Source: Halorubrum sp. BV1 (GTDB taxonomy: Archaea > Halobacteriota > Halobacteria > Halobacteriales > Haloferacaceae). From it: a DNA stretch of 64,000 nt. The notes beneath the pieces were generated by a model that was not told the DNA's origin, did no database searches, and saw only the letters and a program-made list of their open reading frames with translations. A program made the translations under genes and the position numbers. Below are positions 25,923-34,735 of the stretch, one piece after another. Within the stretch, counting starts at the first letter, position 1; each line of letters starts with the position of its first letter. Location of the stretch: the NCBI RefSeq assembly GCF_000746205.1, contig NZ_JQKV01000001.1, forward strand, positions 732,814 to 796,813. Direction: 5' to 3'.

Positions 25923-26219
25923 GGTCAAGAGTCGTGTTCCGTCGATATCGAGAAAAATCTCCGCTCGGATCGACCGAAGTCGACGATGACAACGCCGTTT
26001 CATTCGTCCTTCGGCGAGCGACTGTTGCGCCCACACCAAGCGAATGTTCCTGCCAGCAGCTATTATGATCGAGATGTTGCACCGGCCGCAGGCTCGGAAG
26101 TAGATGATTGCTGTGTCTGTATCGACTGCAGCTTCATCCGTTGCGAAAGCGGCTAAATCCGCTCGCAAATACATCTCCAACAGAGCAGAGTAGGCCTGTT
26201 TTCAGCTACTGGTAGGCAT
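25923..26219. other. intergenic stretch, no gene seen
   Basis: About 300 bp between the SWIM gene and the broken nucleotidyltransferase. Short open frames have no family features. It marks the left edge of the glycan island. Confidence 0.4.
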
Positions 26220-26612
26220 CTCTTGACGAGGAACGCGGCGTCGGCGTGTTCCTCCTGCTGGCGGTTGGTGATGTCGGGAAGGGTCCCACGGAAGACGTTG
26301 TCGCCGAGCATCAGCATGAAGTCGCCATCGACGTGCGGTTCCACCTGAAGGATGGTGGGCCAAGCCGAGCTGCTCGCGCTGGTGGGTGTAGGTGATGGGG
26401 ACGTCGCGGTAGGCGTCGCCGTAGCGGTCGATGATCTGTTCGACCTTGTAGCCGACGACGACGATCAGCTCGGTTGCGCCCGCGTCGATCAGGTTGTCGA
26501 AGACGTCCTCGACCAGCGGCGTGCCGTTAACCTCGACGAGGACTTTGGGCTTGTCGTCGGTGAGCGGGCGGAGGCGCGTGCCCTTGCCCGCGGCGAGCAC
26601 GACTGCTTGCGT
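26220..26612 (-). pseudogene. sugar-nucleotidyltransferase remnant (RmlA/AglF-like N-terminus)
   Basis: The N-terminal third of a nucleotidyltransferase can be read: QAVVLAAGKGTRLRPLTDDK, KPKVLVEVNGTPLVEDVFDN and VVGYKVEQIIDRYGDAYRDV. The ATG at the expected start is now ACG (complement at 26610-26612). A frameshift near 26355 moves reading to a second frame that continues EPHVDGDFMLMLGDNVFRG and ADAAFLVK, after which homology ends near 26220. At least three lesions therefore inactivate it. It would have activated a sugar 1-phosphate to NDP-sugar. It lies immediately before the ABC transporter on the opposite strand, so it may be debris from an earlier version of the island. Confidence 0.85.
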
Positions 26613-26706
26613 CCCGTGGAAACACTTTGTGAGCACGCTTTCAAGTGCCCTCGCGCCACCAAACAGCAATCTTATCAGTCGAGCACGGAAAGCATCGCAT
26701 ACTCGA

Positions 26707-28503
26707 ATGACGGACGCCAGCGAGAACATCACATGGAAAGAGAAAGCCCAGGCGTTACGTCGGGTCGCGCAGTTCCGCCCGAGGCTCACGATTGTGATCG
26801 TGTTACTCGGCGGGGCAACCGCTTTTTTGGAGGGGATCGGTCTCAGCTTTATCTGGCCCATCCTCGAAGTCGCGCAGGCCGATGAACCGATCACGCAGGC
26901 AGAAGGGTTTCTCGGGGTTTTCCTCAGAGCGTACCAGTTCGTCGGGATTCCGTTCCAACTGGAGTACCTGATCATCGGTGTCGGGTTGGCGATGACGGTT
27001 CGATTCACGTCATCGTTTCTCGTGGCTTGGCTACGATCCATCGTCCAGATGGCGTACGAGGAGATGCTTCGAACGAAGGCGTTCAATTCAGCGCTCGACG
27101 CTAGGGTCAGCTACTTTGATGAAGAGGGGTCCGACGATATCCTGAATGCGATCATTACGGAGACGCGGTACTCGGGACGGGTGATCCAATCTGGTGTGCA
27201 GGCGTTGGAAACGACATTTCTCGCGCTCGTCTATCTCTCGGTGATGTTCTACATCGCGCCTCGAATGGCGCTTGGCGCGCTGGTGTTACTTGGCGGAATC
27301 ACCTACCTGCTCCGAGAGGTTATCGAACCAGCCTACACAGTCGGTTCTCGGGTCGCTACGTCGAACGAGCGCGTCCAAGAAGCGGTGCAAGCAGGGACGC
27401 AGGGAATTCGCGACGTGAAGCTATTTGGACTTGCTGGCGAGGTCTTCGAAGTCTTCGACGAGTGGGTCGGAAAGTATCGGGAGTCGTCGATTGATCTGGC
27501 GAGAAATAAGGCGGCAATCCAAAATTTTTACGACCTCGCGGCAGCTCTCACGCTTTTTGCACTTATCTACGTCGGATTTACTTATAGTGGTCTCGCGCTC
27601 GGTGCGCTCGGTATCTTCTTCCTCGCTATGTTTCGGCTCGCACCGCTTGTGAGTCAGTTAAACAGCAATGTGTACAGTCTCGAAGGTAATCTCTCGCATC
27701 TCGTTCGGACGCAGGCGTTCGTTGAGGAACTTGACAGTCAGCGAGAGGCAAACGGTGACGCTGACCCCGGTCGCGTCTCAACGATTAAGTTCGACGACGT
27801 TCGATTCTCTTACACCGAGGACGAGCAAGTGCTCGACGAAATATCGTTCTCGGTCAAGCGCGGCGAGTTCATCGCGTTCGTTGGTCAGTCGGGTGCCGGG
27901 AAGTCGACGATTGTCTCCCTTCTGGCGCGTTTTTATGATTGTGATAACGGAACAATCACCGCAGATGGGACACCGATCGACGAGTTCGATTTAGAGGCGT
28001 GGCGCGACCGCATCGCGGTGGTCCGTCAACAGCCATTCATCTTCAACGATACGCTGGAGGGCAATGTCACGGTCGGGAATCGCGGCGCCTCGCGCGAGGA
28101 GGTAGAGCGCGTCTGCGAAATTGCGATGGTGGACGAGTTCGTTGACGAACTGCCGAATAGGTACGACTCGCAGCTGGGCGACGACGGCGTTCGGCTATCG
28201 GGCGGACAGCGCCAGCGCGTGGCGCTGGCGCGGGCGTTGTTAACTGACGCCGATTTCCTCGTGTTGGACGAGGCAACGAGCGATCTCGATTCTAGTCTGG
28301 AGAAGGAGGTACAGACGTCGATCGAGTCGATGGACCGAGAGTACGGAATGATTGCGATTGCGCATCGGCTGTCAACGGTGCAGAACGCGGATCGGATACA
28401 TACGGTTGAGAATGGACGAATCGTTGAATCCGGTTCCCATACAGAACTACTCTCGGACAATGGTAAGTATGCACAGTTGCACTCCATCCAATCGGAAAAA
28501 TGA
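26707..28503 (+). CDS. ABC exporter, PglK/MsbA-like lipid-linked-glycan flippase candidate
   Basis: A 598-residue half-transporter. Six-helix membrane domain at about 30-330 (for example LTIVIVLLGGATAFLEGIGL, FLALVYLSVMFYIAP, LTLFALIYVGF), then an ABC domain: Walker A GQSGAGKST at about 393-401, Q-loop VVRQQPFIF, signature LSGGQRQR at about 497, Walker B FLVLDEATSDLD, H-loop AHRLS. Members work as homodimers; PglK-type members flip lipid-linked oligosaccharides. No Wzx-type or other flippase is seen in the window, so this is the best candidate for moving the glycan outward to AglB (inference). The upstream gene on the other strand is dead. Confidence 0.87.
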   Translation: MTDASENITWKEKAQALRRVAQFRPRLTIVIVLLGGATAFLEGIGLSFIWPILEVAQADEPITQAEGFLGVFLRAYQFVGIPFQLEYLIIGVGLAMTVRFTSSFLVAWLRSIVQMAYEEMLRTKAFNSALDARVSYFDEEGSDDILNAIITETRYSGRVIQSGVQALETTFLALVYLSVMFYIAPRMALGALVLLGGITYLLREVIEPAYTVGSRVATSNERVQEAVQAGTQGIRDVKLFGLAGEVFEVFDEWVGKYRESSIDLARNKAAIQNFYDLAAALTLFALIYVGFTYSGLALGALGIFFLAMFRLAPLVSQLNSNVYSLEGNLSHLVRTQAFVEELDSQREANGDADPGRVSTIKFDDVRFSYTEDEQVLDEISFSVKRGEFIAFVGQSGAGKSTIVSLLARFYDCDNGTITADGTPIDEFDLEAWRDRIAVVRQQPFIFNDTLEGNVTVGNRGASREEVERVCEIAMVDEFVDELPNRYDSQLGDDGVRLSGGQRQRVALARALLTDADFLVLDEATSDLDSSLEKEVQTSIESMDREYGMIAIAHRLSTVQNADRIHTVENGRIVESGSHTELLSDNGKYAQLHSIQSEK

Positions 28504-28649
28504 GATCAATTATCAAAATTTATTAATGAGAAACTCTTTATTTAATAGATTGATGTATGTAAAATTAATAGTATAATATAGATGACTTCTGGTAACACCG
28601 TTCTCCTAACAGGGGGCGCCAGGTTTGGTCGGCCGATCTCTTATCCCTC

Positions 28650-28836
28650 GAATTCAGATATTGTGGAACTGCTTCTCGAGCAGTTGGAGGTCTGTGCAGG
28701 CCACCACCTGCGACCCTACAACGGTGACGAAGACGGCGCAGATGGTCTCCACCACTTTGAGGCCAAGCGCGGAACCACTGCGTTCCACGCTTACGCAACA
28801 CTCTGCGCACGCGTTAGGAACAAGCGCTGCCGCTAG
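28650..28836 (+). pseudogene. ISH3-type transposase fragment
   Basis: A short stretch reads LLEQLEVCAGHHLRPYNGDE, then DGLHHFEAKRGTTAFHAYAT and ARVRNKRCR. I recognise the GTTAFHAYATLYARV block from transposases of the ISH3 family, with a late Cys where Tyr is usual. The remainder is missing. It lies between the ABC transporter and the first AlkP-superfamily gene. Confidence 0.5.
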
Positions 28837-28987
28837 CGGCGGAGATCAGCCGATACCGCGGAAGTACCCTTCGATCAGCGTTCTTCAACCGCTATCGCCG
28901 ACTCACCCAAACAGAACAAGCGACTCAGGCAAGGTTAACTGTCGAAGCTTTGTGAGGTACTGAGACTACCTACAAGGCTCGACATAT
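28837..28987. other. degraded stretch next to the ISH3-like fragment
   Basis: A short open frame (for example NRYRRLTQTEQATQ) ends before the convergent gene but has no family I know. With 28504-28649 it forms an island join region of about 480 bp having no intact gene. Confidence 0.35.
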
Positions 28988-30358
28988 TTACAGATAACCC
29001 AATCCTTCGAGCCTTTCTTTGGCGGTTGATTTATCTAGATTCATATCAATATCCTCATCTTTTGTTGGATACGGTGAACGCATCGTGCCGAGTTCTGAAG
29101 ACAGCTGGCCGACAATATCGCTATTTTCTTTAGAAACATCGTGTTTTTCGTCTGGATCCGATTGTGTGTTGTAGAGTTCCTCATTTCCTGTAGTTTCATC
29201 AATTATCAACTTCCATTTTTCATTACGTATACTTACAAGATCACTTTCGATACTCGTGATTTGGTCGACCGATTGTTCGTGACGTGTTTCCCCATATAAA
29301 TATCGTTTATCTAGATTATCAGCATCTGTAACCAAACTTGTACCAGACACAGCTGGAATGTCTATCCCCTCTATGTCGGCAACCGTTGGGAACAAATCAA
29401 CTAAACCCACAAGTTCATCACACGTTTGTTCCCGGGGTAATACAGCATCTGCAGCTGGTTTAATAATCAACGGAACACGCATGGTAGTATCGTACAAATA
29501 TTTTCGATGTCCAATCTCGCCATGCTCACCAAAGGAATCCCCGTGATCTGCAAACAAGATAATCGTTGTTTCCTGATAAGTTCCTTCTTTTTTTAATTTT
29601 TCTGTGAGACGGCCGATCTCTTTATCAATCCGTTGTACCTGTTGTAGATGATATCGCAACCCAATCGGCTGGTCCTGGGTAAGATTTTGCCAAGAACGAT
29701 ATGCCTTTTTCAATGGAGCGCCCGCGGCATCGTCGAGTGATCGAAGTGAATCCGAGTACAAATATTCTAAAAAGTTGAGACCAAATAATCTGTCTTTAAG
29801 ACTTTCTTCATTTTTCTCATCAGTAAAATCTCCTGCACCGTCGTGAGCATCGAAATAATGCATGAACAGGAGCGTGTCCGTATCCTGATTTTCAATCCAG
29901 TTCAGCGCATTGTCGGTTACTTCATCTCCTGGACGCCGTTGACCGATGATCCAGTTGTCGTACCCGTTTTCGAACTCGGCATCCCACGTCTCAAACCCTC
30001 TATTTAATTCATACTGATCACTCAGAGCGTGAGCCCCGATGAACCCAGCAGTGCTGTAGCCCGCGTCACTGAACTGTTCTGCCATGGTACTCACCGTCTC
30101 TCGAAGCGTACAACCAAACATGCTCCTAATACCATGCTCGTATGGGTATTTTCCAGTGAACACGGACGCATGTGATGCTGGTGTGAATGGTGCCTGACAG
30201 TATGCATTAGTAAATAGTATCCCGTCGCCAGCTACTGTATCGATGTTTGGTGTCTTTGCTTGGTATGGAATACGACGATATGCACTGAATTGGCTCGGAA
30301 AACAGCTTATTGCTTCAGGCCGAACGCAGTCCAGAGATAGTATAATTACATCAGACAT
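28988..30358 (-). CDS. AlkP-superfamily sulfatase-like protein with Thr nucleophile position
   Basis: A 456-residue protein of the sulfatase/phosphotransferase fold. Metal-site Asp 10 lies in the first strand (SLDCVRPE) and a second metal site is FADHGDSFGEHG. The nucleophile loop is APFTPASHASVFTG (Thr 59), aligned where Cys/Ser of CxPxR is modified in true sulfatases. Thr is the nucleophile of phosphoglycerol/phosphoethanolamine transferases, so a transferase is plausible. The end LEGLGYL resembles those of three other island members. No signal or TM segment, so it is probably cytoplasmic or peripheral. The gene is distinctly AT-rich compared with its right-hand neighbour. Confidence 0.82.
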   Translation of the reverse strand: MSDVIILSLDCVRPEAISCFPSQFSAYRRIPYQAKTPNIDTVAGDGILFTNAYCQAPFTPASHASVFTGKYPYEHGIRSMFGCTLRETVSTMAEQFSDAGYSTAGFIGAHALSDQYELNRGFETWDAEFENGYDNWIIGQRRPGDEVTDNALNWIENQDTDTLLFMHYFDAHDGAGDFTDEKNEESLKDRLFGLNFLEYLYSDSLRSLDDAAGAPLKKAYRSWQNLTQDQPIGLRYHLQQVQRIDKEIGRLTEKLKKEGTYQETTIILFADHGDSFGEHGEIGHRKYLYDTTMRVPLIIKPAADAVLPREQTCDELVGLVDLFPTVADIEGIDIPAVSGTSLVTDADNLDKRYLYGETRHEQSVDQITSIESDLVSIRNEKWKLIIDETTGNEELYNTQSDPDEKHDVSKENSDIVGQLSSELGTMRSPYPTKDEDIDMNLDKSTAKERLEGLGYL

Positions 30359-30475
30359 GATACATGGATATTTACCTTTATTTTTATGTCTTTCGAGACC
30401 TCTCGACTCCTTCGAGGACGGAGCTGATTCGGCCAGGACCTGTGGCGGGGACACGGACCGCCCGGTAGCCGTCGG

Positions 30476-31714
30476 TCACACCATGTCGACGTACGGCTGC
30501 GGAACGATGAACTGACCGCCGTCTTCACGGTACCCCCGCTCCTTGTCGAGGATGGCATCCCGGTAGTTCCACGCCAGCAGCAACGTGTAATCGGGCGGGT
30601 CCTCGCTGAACGCCTCGGGTGCCCGGACCGGAATCTCCGTTCCCGGAGCGTACGTGCCCTGCTTCTCCGGCGTCGTGTCGACGATGTAGTCGATGATGTC
30701 GGGGCCGACGTCACAGTAGTTGAGCAGTACGTTCCCCTTCGCGGGGGCGCCGTAACCGGAGATCGAGGCCCCCTCCTCGGAGAGGGTGGTCAGGATATCG
30801 GTCAGGTGCTCGCGGCGCTGCCGGACGAGGCCCGCGAACTCATCGAACCGGTCGGTGTCGTCCAGTCCGGTCGTCTCCTCCAGGGTGATCAGGTCCTTGA
30901 CGACGTCCCGACGGTCGCGTGGACCGTCCTCCCGCTGGACGTACGCGCGGATGGACCCGCCGTGGATGTCGAGACGGTCGACGTCGAACAGTTCGAGTCC
31001 GAACTGGTCGAGCAGTCGCACAAGCGGTCGAACGGCGAAGTAGGAGATGTGCTCGTGATAAATAGTGTCGAACTCGCCACGGTTCAGGAGGTCGACGAGG
31101 TAGGGGACCTCCATGACAAACAGGCCGTCCTCGGCCAGCAATGTCTCGACCCCATCGAAGAACCCGTGCAGGTCGTCGATGTGGCCGACCACGTTGTTGG
31201 CGAGGACCGCCGCTGCCGAGCCGTGGTCCTCTTGCACGGTCGATGCGACGTCCGCGTCGAAGAACTCTGTGACGACGTCCAGCCCGTGTTCGTCCCGGGC
31301 GACGCTCGCGACGTTCTCGGCAGGTTCTACCCCCAGCTTCCGGTAGGTGTCCGGGAACTGTCGCAGCAGGAGGCCGTCGTTGCAGCCGATCTCGACGAGC
31401 ACGCCGTCGGGGTCGTCAAGCATATCCTCGACGGTCTCGGCGTACTCTGTGAAGTGTTCCTCCAAGGGATCCGAGGCTGAGGAGAAGTACATGTACTCGC
31501 CGAACAACAGCGACCGGTTGACCGTGTTCTTCAGCTGGACGTGGTTGCAGTCCTCGCAGAACACCACCTCGAGTGGGTAGGTCACTTGATCGGGGTCGGG
31601 CCGGTCTAGAAACTTGTTGACCGCCGGCACCTTCCCGAGGTCTAGGAACATGTAGAGGCGGTCAGACCGACAGATACGGCATCGTGAGATCGCCGTGTAC
31701 GCGTCAGAAACCAT
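30476..31714 (-). CDS. sugar C-methyltransferase (TylCIII/Methyltransf_14 type)
   Basis: A 412-residue methyltransferase. The N-terminal zinc-binding Methyltransf_13 domain has CRIC (Cys 12, 15) and CEDC (Cys 53, 56). The SAM-binding motif VEIGCNDGLLL lies at about 106-116. The C-terminal Methyltransf_14 domain has SGYGAPAKGNVLLNY, typical of enzymes that C-methylate NDP-4-keto-6-deoxysugars. It lies in a divergent pair with the rmlC gene, so it probably acts on the dTDP-4-keto sugar of that pathway, making a branched deoxysugar (inference). The shared intergenic region is about 100 bp. Confidence 0.88.
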   Translation of the reverse strand: MVSDAYTAISRCRICRSDRLYMFLDLGKVPAVNKFLDRPDPDQVTYPLEVVFCEDCNHVQLKNTVNRSLLFGEYMYFSSASDPLEEHFTEYAETVEDMLDDPDGVLVEIGCNDGLLLRQFPDTYRKLGVEPAENVASVARDEHGLDVVTEFFDADVASTVQEDHGSAAAVLANNVVGHIDDLHGFFDGVETLLAEDGLFVMEVPYLVDLLNRGEFDTIYHEHISYFAVRPLVRLLDQFGLELFDVDRLDIHGGSIRAYVQREDGPRDRRDVVKDLITLEETTGLDDTDRFDEFAGLVRQRREHLTDILTTLSEEGASISGYGAPAKGNVLLNYCDVGPDIIDYIVDTTPEKQGTYAPGTEIPVRAPEAFSEDPPDYTLLLAWNYRDAILDKERGYREDGGQFIVPQPYVDMV

Positions 31715-31783
31715 GTATCAACCAGCCGTTCGGAGACTCGTATGCCTTTCGGTTGGTGGGTTTCGACGCGGGAGCGACCACCA

Positions 31784-31790
31784 GTATAAT
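31784..31790 (+). promoter_or_regulatory. TATA box of rmlC operon
   Basis: gtataat lies about 30 nt upstream of the rmlC ATG within the divergent 102-bp gap. It drives rmlC-rmlD and perhaps the genes beyond. Confidence 0.5.
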
Positions 31791-31816
31791 GATGGTTCGG
31801 CCAGAGCGATCGATAG

Positions 31817-32374
31817 ATGCCGTTTTACTTCGAGCGACAGGAGATACCGGACGTAGTGCTCGTCGAGACGGACGTATTCAGCGACCGCCGTGGCTCGCTG
31901 TTCGAGATGTACAATCGACCGCTGTTTGAGGATGCCGGAATCGACGGGGAATTCCACTTGGAGCTCGTCTCACGGTCGGCACAGAACGTTCTCCGGGGGT
32001 TGCACATCCAGCGACCGCCGTACGCGCAGGCAAAACTCGTCCGGTGTGTCTCCGGGGAGATATTCGACGTCGCCGTCGACCTCAGGGCGTCCTCGGACAC
32101 GTTCGGCGACCACGTCTCAGTCCGTCTCTCAGAGGACAACGACGACGCCCTGTACATCCCCCCCGGATTCGCGCACGGCTTCCTCGCCCTAGACGAATCG
32201 ACCGTCCTCTACAAGCTGGACGACGAGTATGCACCGGACCACGAGGGCGGCGTCAGGTGGAACGACCCCCGGCTGGCCATCGATTGGCCGCTCGACGGGG
32301 AGCCGGTACTATCGGACGACGACCGCGAGCTGCCGACGCTCAACGAGCTGGAGTCAGCGGGAGATCTGCTGTGA
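31817..32374 (+). CDS. rmlC: dTDP-4-dehydrorhamnose 3,5-epimerase
   Basis: A 185-residue cupin that epimerises C3 and C5 of dTDP-4-keto-6-deoxyglucose on the way to dTDP-rhamnose. Family blocks: FSDRRGSLFEMYN, then VLRGLHIQRPPYAQAKLVRC with the catalytic His, GEIFDVAVDLR and IPPGFAHGF. Length is normal. Followed about 40 nt later by rmlD, so an operon is likely. Confidence 0.93.
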   Translation: MPFYFERQEIPDVVLVETDVFSDRRGSLFEMYNRPLFEDAGIDGEFHLELVSRSAQNVLRGLHIQRPPYAQAKLVRCVSGEIFDVAVDLRASSDTFGDHVSVRLSEDNDDALYIPPGFAHGFLALDESTVLYKLDDEYAPDHEGGVRWNDPRLAIDWPLDGEPVLSDDDRELPTLNELESAGDLL

Positions 32375-32414
32375 TGCCACTCACCGGTCCGCCGGAACTC
32401 CCGGGGGGGACGCC

Positions 32415-33371
32415 ATGCGAGTGATGGTCACCGGGGCGGGTGGACTTCTCGGGAGCAACCTCGTGGCCACGGCCACGGAGCGGAGCTGGGAAGTGATTGG
32501 CGCGTACCATTCCGCCGACCGTATCGGCGAGGGACCCGCGACAGCGTCGGTCCAGCTCGATGTGACAGATCCCAACCGGGTTGAAGCGGTGATCGACGAG
32601 ACCGCCCCGGACTACGTCATCAACTGCGTTGCAGTCGCCGATGTGGACGGCTGCGAGCAGGACCCGGAGCACGCATGGGCGGTCAACGCCGATGGGGCAG
32701 CAGCCCTGGCGGCCCAGTGCGCCGAGACCGGTGCCGGGTTCTGCCAAATATCGACGGACTACGTGTACGGCGCCGGTCTGGAACTGCCGATCTCGGAGTC
32801 CGCCCCGACTGGGCCGATGCAGGTATACGGTCGGACGAAACTCGCCGCGGAGCGCCGGACCCAGGAGAACCACCCCGGGCCGCTAATCGCTCGGCTCTCG
32901 TTTCTGTTCGGAATCCATCGAACTAGGGAGGCCGTGGAGGGGTTGCCACGGTGGATACTAGACCGCATCCGTGCCGGCCGCCAGGTGCCGCTGTATACCG
33001 ACCAGCAGATTACCCCAACGTACGCCGAGGATGCTGCTAGGACGGTGCTGGCTCTGGTCGCGTGCTCCGCCGAGGGCGTCCTCCACACCTCGAATCGGGG
33101 CTGTACCACCCCCCACGAGTTCGGCCGGTACCTGGTCGAGCAGGATTCCGCAGCAGGGCGGGCGGACCGCCTGTCGGAGTCCTCGATGGCGGCGGTCGAC
33201 CGGCTGGCTGATCGCCCCTGGGGGGTCTGTCTCTCGGTCGAGGCCGTCGAGTCGGAACTCGGGCGGCGCCAGCCGACGTGGCGCGATGCGCTCGAACGGA
33301 TGGTCGAGGAGTTCGAGGATATCAGACTGGCGGACTGGACAGATGAGGGGCCAGCAGACGGTGTGAAATAG
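32415..33371 (+). CDS. rmlD: dTDP-4-dehydrorhamnose reductase
   Basis: A 318-residue SDR reductase giving dTDP-L-rhamnose from the RmlC product. Nucleotide-binding VTGAGGLLGSNLV is at about 5-17. QISTDYVYGAG and YGRTKLAAE (Tyr and Lys of the YxxxK motif) form the active site, and PDYVINCVAVADVDGCE is the family's mid-region. The ATG at 32415 is chosen because it directly precedes the Rossmann motif. It lies between rmlC and rmlA, all on one strand. Confidence 0.92.
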   Translation: MRVMVTGAGGLLGSNLVATATERSWEVIGAYHSADRIGEGPATASVQLDVTDPNRVEAVIDETAPDYVINCVAVADVDGCEQDPEHAWAVNADGAAALAAQCAETGAGFCQISTDYVYGAGLELPISESAPTGPMQVYGRTKLAAERRTQENHPGPLIARLSFLFGIHRTREAVEGLPRWILDRIRAGRQVPLYTDQQITPTYAEDAARTVLALVACSAEGVLHTSNRGCTTPHEFGRYLVEQDSAAGRADRLSESSMAAVDRLADRPWGVCLSVEAVESELGRRQPTWRDALERMVEEFEDIRLADWTDEGPADGVK

Positions 33372-33467
33372 AAATCCGACAGTTCCCCGGGAAAAGGGGG
33401 TCGATGGATCAGCGACCCGTTCAATCCGAAAAACACTTTTACATGTGGATAGACTGGAAGCAAGATA

Positions 33468-34541
33468 ATGAAAGGTGTCTTGCTATCTGGCGGAACGGGC
33501 TCCCGGTTGCGACCGATCACACATACAGGACCCAAACAGCTTGTCCCGATCGCGAACAAGCCGGTCCTCGAATACGCCCTCGATGACCTCATCGAAGCCG
33601 GAATCAACGAGGTGGGAATCGTCCTCGGAGACAAGGGCCGGACGGAGATCCAGGAGTACTTCGCGGACGGTTCAGAGTTTGGCGTCGACATCACGTACAT
33701 TGTTCAGGGGGAACCGCTGGGTCTGGCACACGCAGTGGGCTGTGCGCGTGACTTCGTGGGCGACGACCCGTTCGTGGTTTATCTCGGCGACGACATGATG
33801 CGTGAAGGTATTGGAGACCTGGTAGCGGACTTGGACCCAGAGACCTACGCTGCGGGCATAGGCCTGCAGGAGGTCGACGAACCGTCCCGATACGGCGTCG
33901 TCGGACGCGACGAGAACGGGGACGTCACGGAGCTCGTCGAGAAGCCCGAGAACCCCCCGTCGAAACTCGCGCTCATCGGTGTCTACGTGTTCACGCCGGA
34001 GATCTTCGAGCAAATAGAAACGTTAGAGCCGTCCTGGCGGGGGGAACTCGAGATCACCGAGGCGGTCCAAGGGCTCCTCGACGGCGGCCGGAACGTGCAG
34101 TCGACCGTCGTCCACGGCTGGTGGAAAGACACCGGGAAACCTAGCGATGTCCTGCACGCGAATCGCCTAGTTCTCGACGACATCGAGTCAGACATTCGAG
34201 GGACAGTAGAAGATGACGCTTCCCTCATGGGCCGCGTCGAGATCGGTGTGGGGACGACCGTCGAGAACGGCGCGGTGGTTCGGGGCCCTGTCTCCATCGG
34301 GGAGAACACACGTATCAGGTCGAGCGCGTACATTGGCCCCTATACTAGCATCGGTGATAACTGCGTCATCGACAACGTCCACATCGAAGCAACTGTCACC
34401 ATGGGCGAGAACACAATCACCGCCGACCGCACGATCGTCGAGAGCCTTATTGGCCGTGAAGCCTCTGTCACGACGAACGAGGACAAACAACCCGCGGGTG
34501 ACCGCCTTGTCATCGGCCGGAACTCGTCACTCGAACTATGA
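33468..34541 (+). CDS. rmlA: glucose-1-phosphate thymidylyltransferase (long, archaeal form)
   Basis: A 357-residue enzyme making dTDP-glucose from dTTP and glucose 1-phosphate. The catalytic N-terminal domain has LLSGGTGSRLRPIT, TGPKQLVPIANKPVLEYALD and VYLGDDMM. A left-handed beta-helix tail (about 245-345) shows hexapeptide-like runs (VEIGVGTTVENGAVV, IGENTRIRSSAYIGPY), the usual organisation of the long G1P-TT group in archaea. It overlaps the next small gene by 4 bp, which implies translational coupling. Confidence 0.93.
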   Translation: MKGVLLSGGTGSRLRPITHTGPKQLVPIANKPVLEYALDDLIEAGINEVGIVLGDKGRTEIQEYFADGSEFGVDITYIVQGEPLGLAHAVGCARDFVGDDPFVVYLGDDMMREGIGDLVADLDPETYAAGIGLQEVDEPSRYGVVGRDENGDVTELVEKPENPPSKLALIGVYVFTPEIFEQIETLEPSWRGELEITEAVQGLLDGGRNVQSTVVHGWWKDTGKPSDVLHANRLVLDDIESDIRGTVEDDASLMGRVEIGVGTTVENGAVVRGPVSIGENTRIRSSAYIGPYTSIGDNCVIDNVHIEATVTMGENTITADRTIVESLIGREASVTTNEDKQPAGDRLVIGRNSSLEL

Positions 34542-34720
34542 GGATCATCACAGACACCTGCCCCGAGTGTAGAACAATCGTCGCCGGGAACGTGCTTGAA
34601 CGCCACCGCGTTATGAAGTGCCCCGGGTTGGACTGTGCGGCGGTTCGCAGGTTCGAGGACCTCCCCGAAGAGGATCAGGAACACATTGTGACCAATCTCG
34701 ACAAGTATAAATTGGGGTAA
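34538..34720 (+). CDS. small zinc-knuckle protein coupled to rmlA
   Basis: A 60-residue protein with four Cys (8, 11, 28, 33), CPEC followed by CPGLDC, forming a likely zinc site; acidic C-terminus EDLPEEDQEHIV. It starts inside the rmlA stop (ATGA overlap) and is followed within 16 nt by the epimerase, so it is made from the rml operon. I do not know its function. A regulator or stabiliser of the neighbouring sugar-nucleotide enzymes is a guess from position alone. Confidence 0.65.
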   Translation: MRIITDTCPECRTIVAGNVLERHRVMKCPGLDCAAVRRFEDLPEEDQEHIVTNLDKYKLG

Positions 34721-34735
34721 CCGGGAGACATTAGT

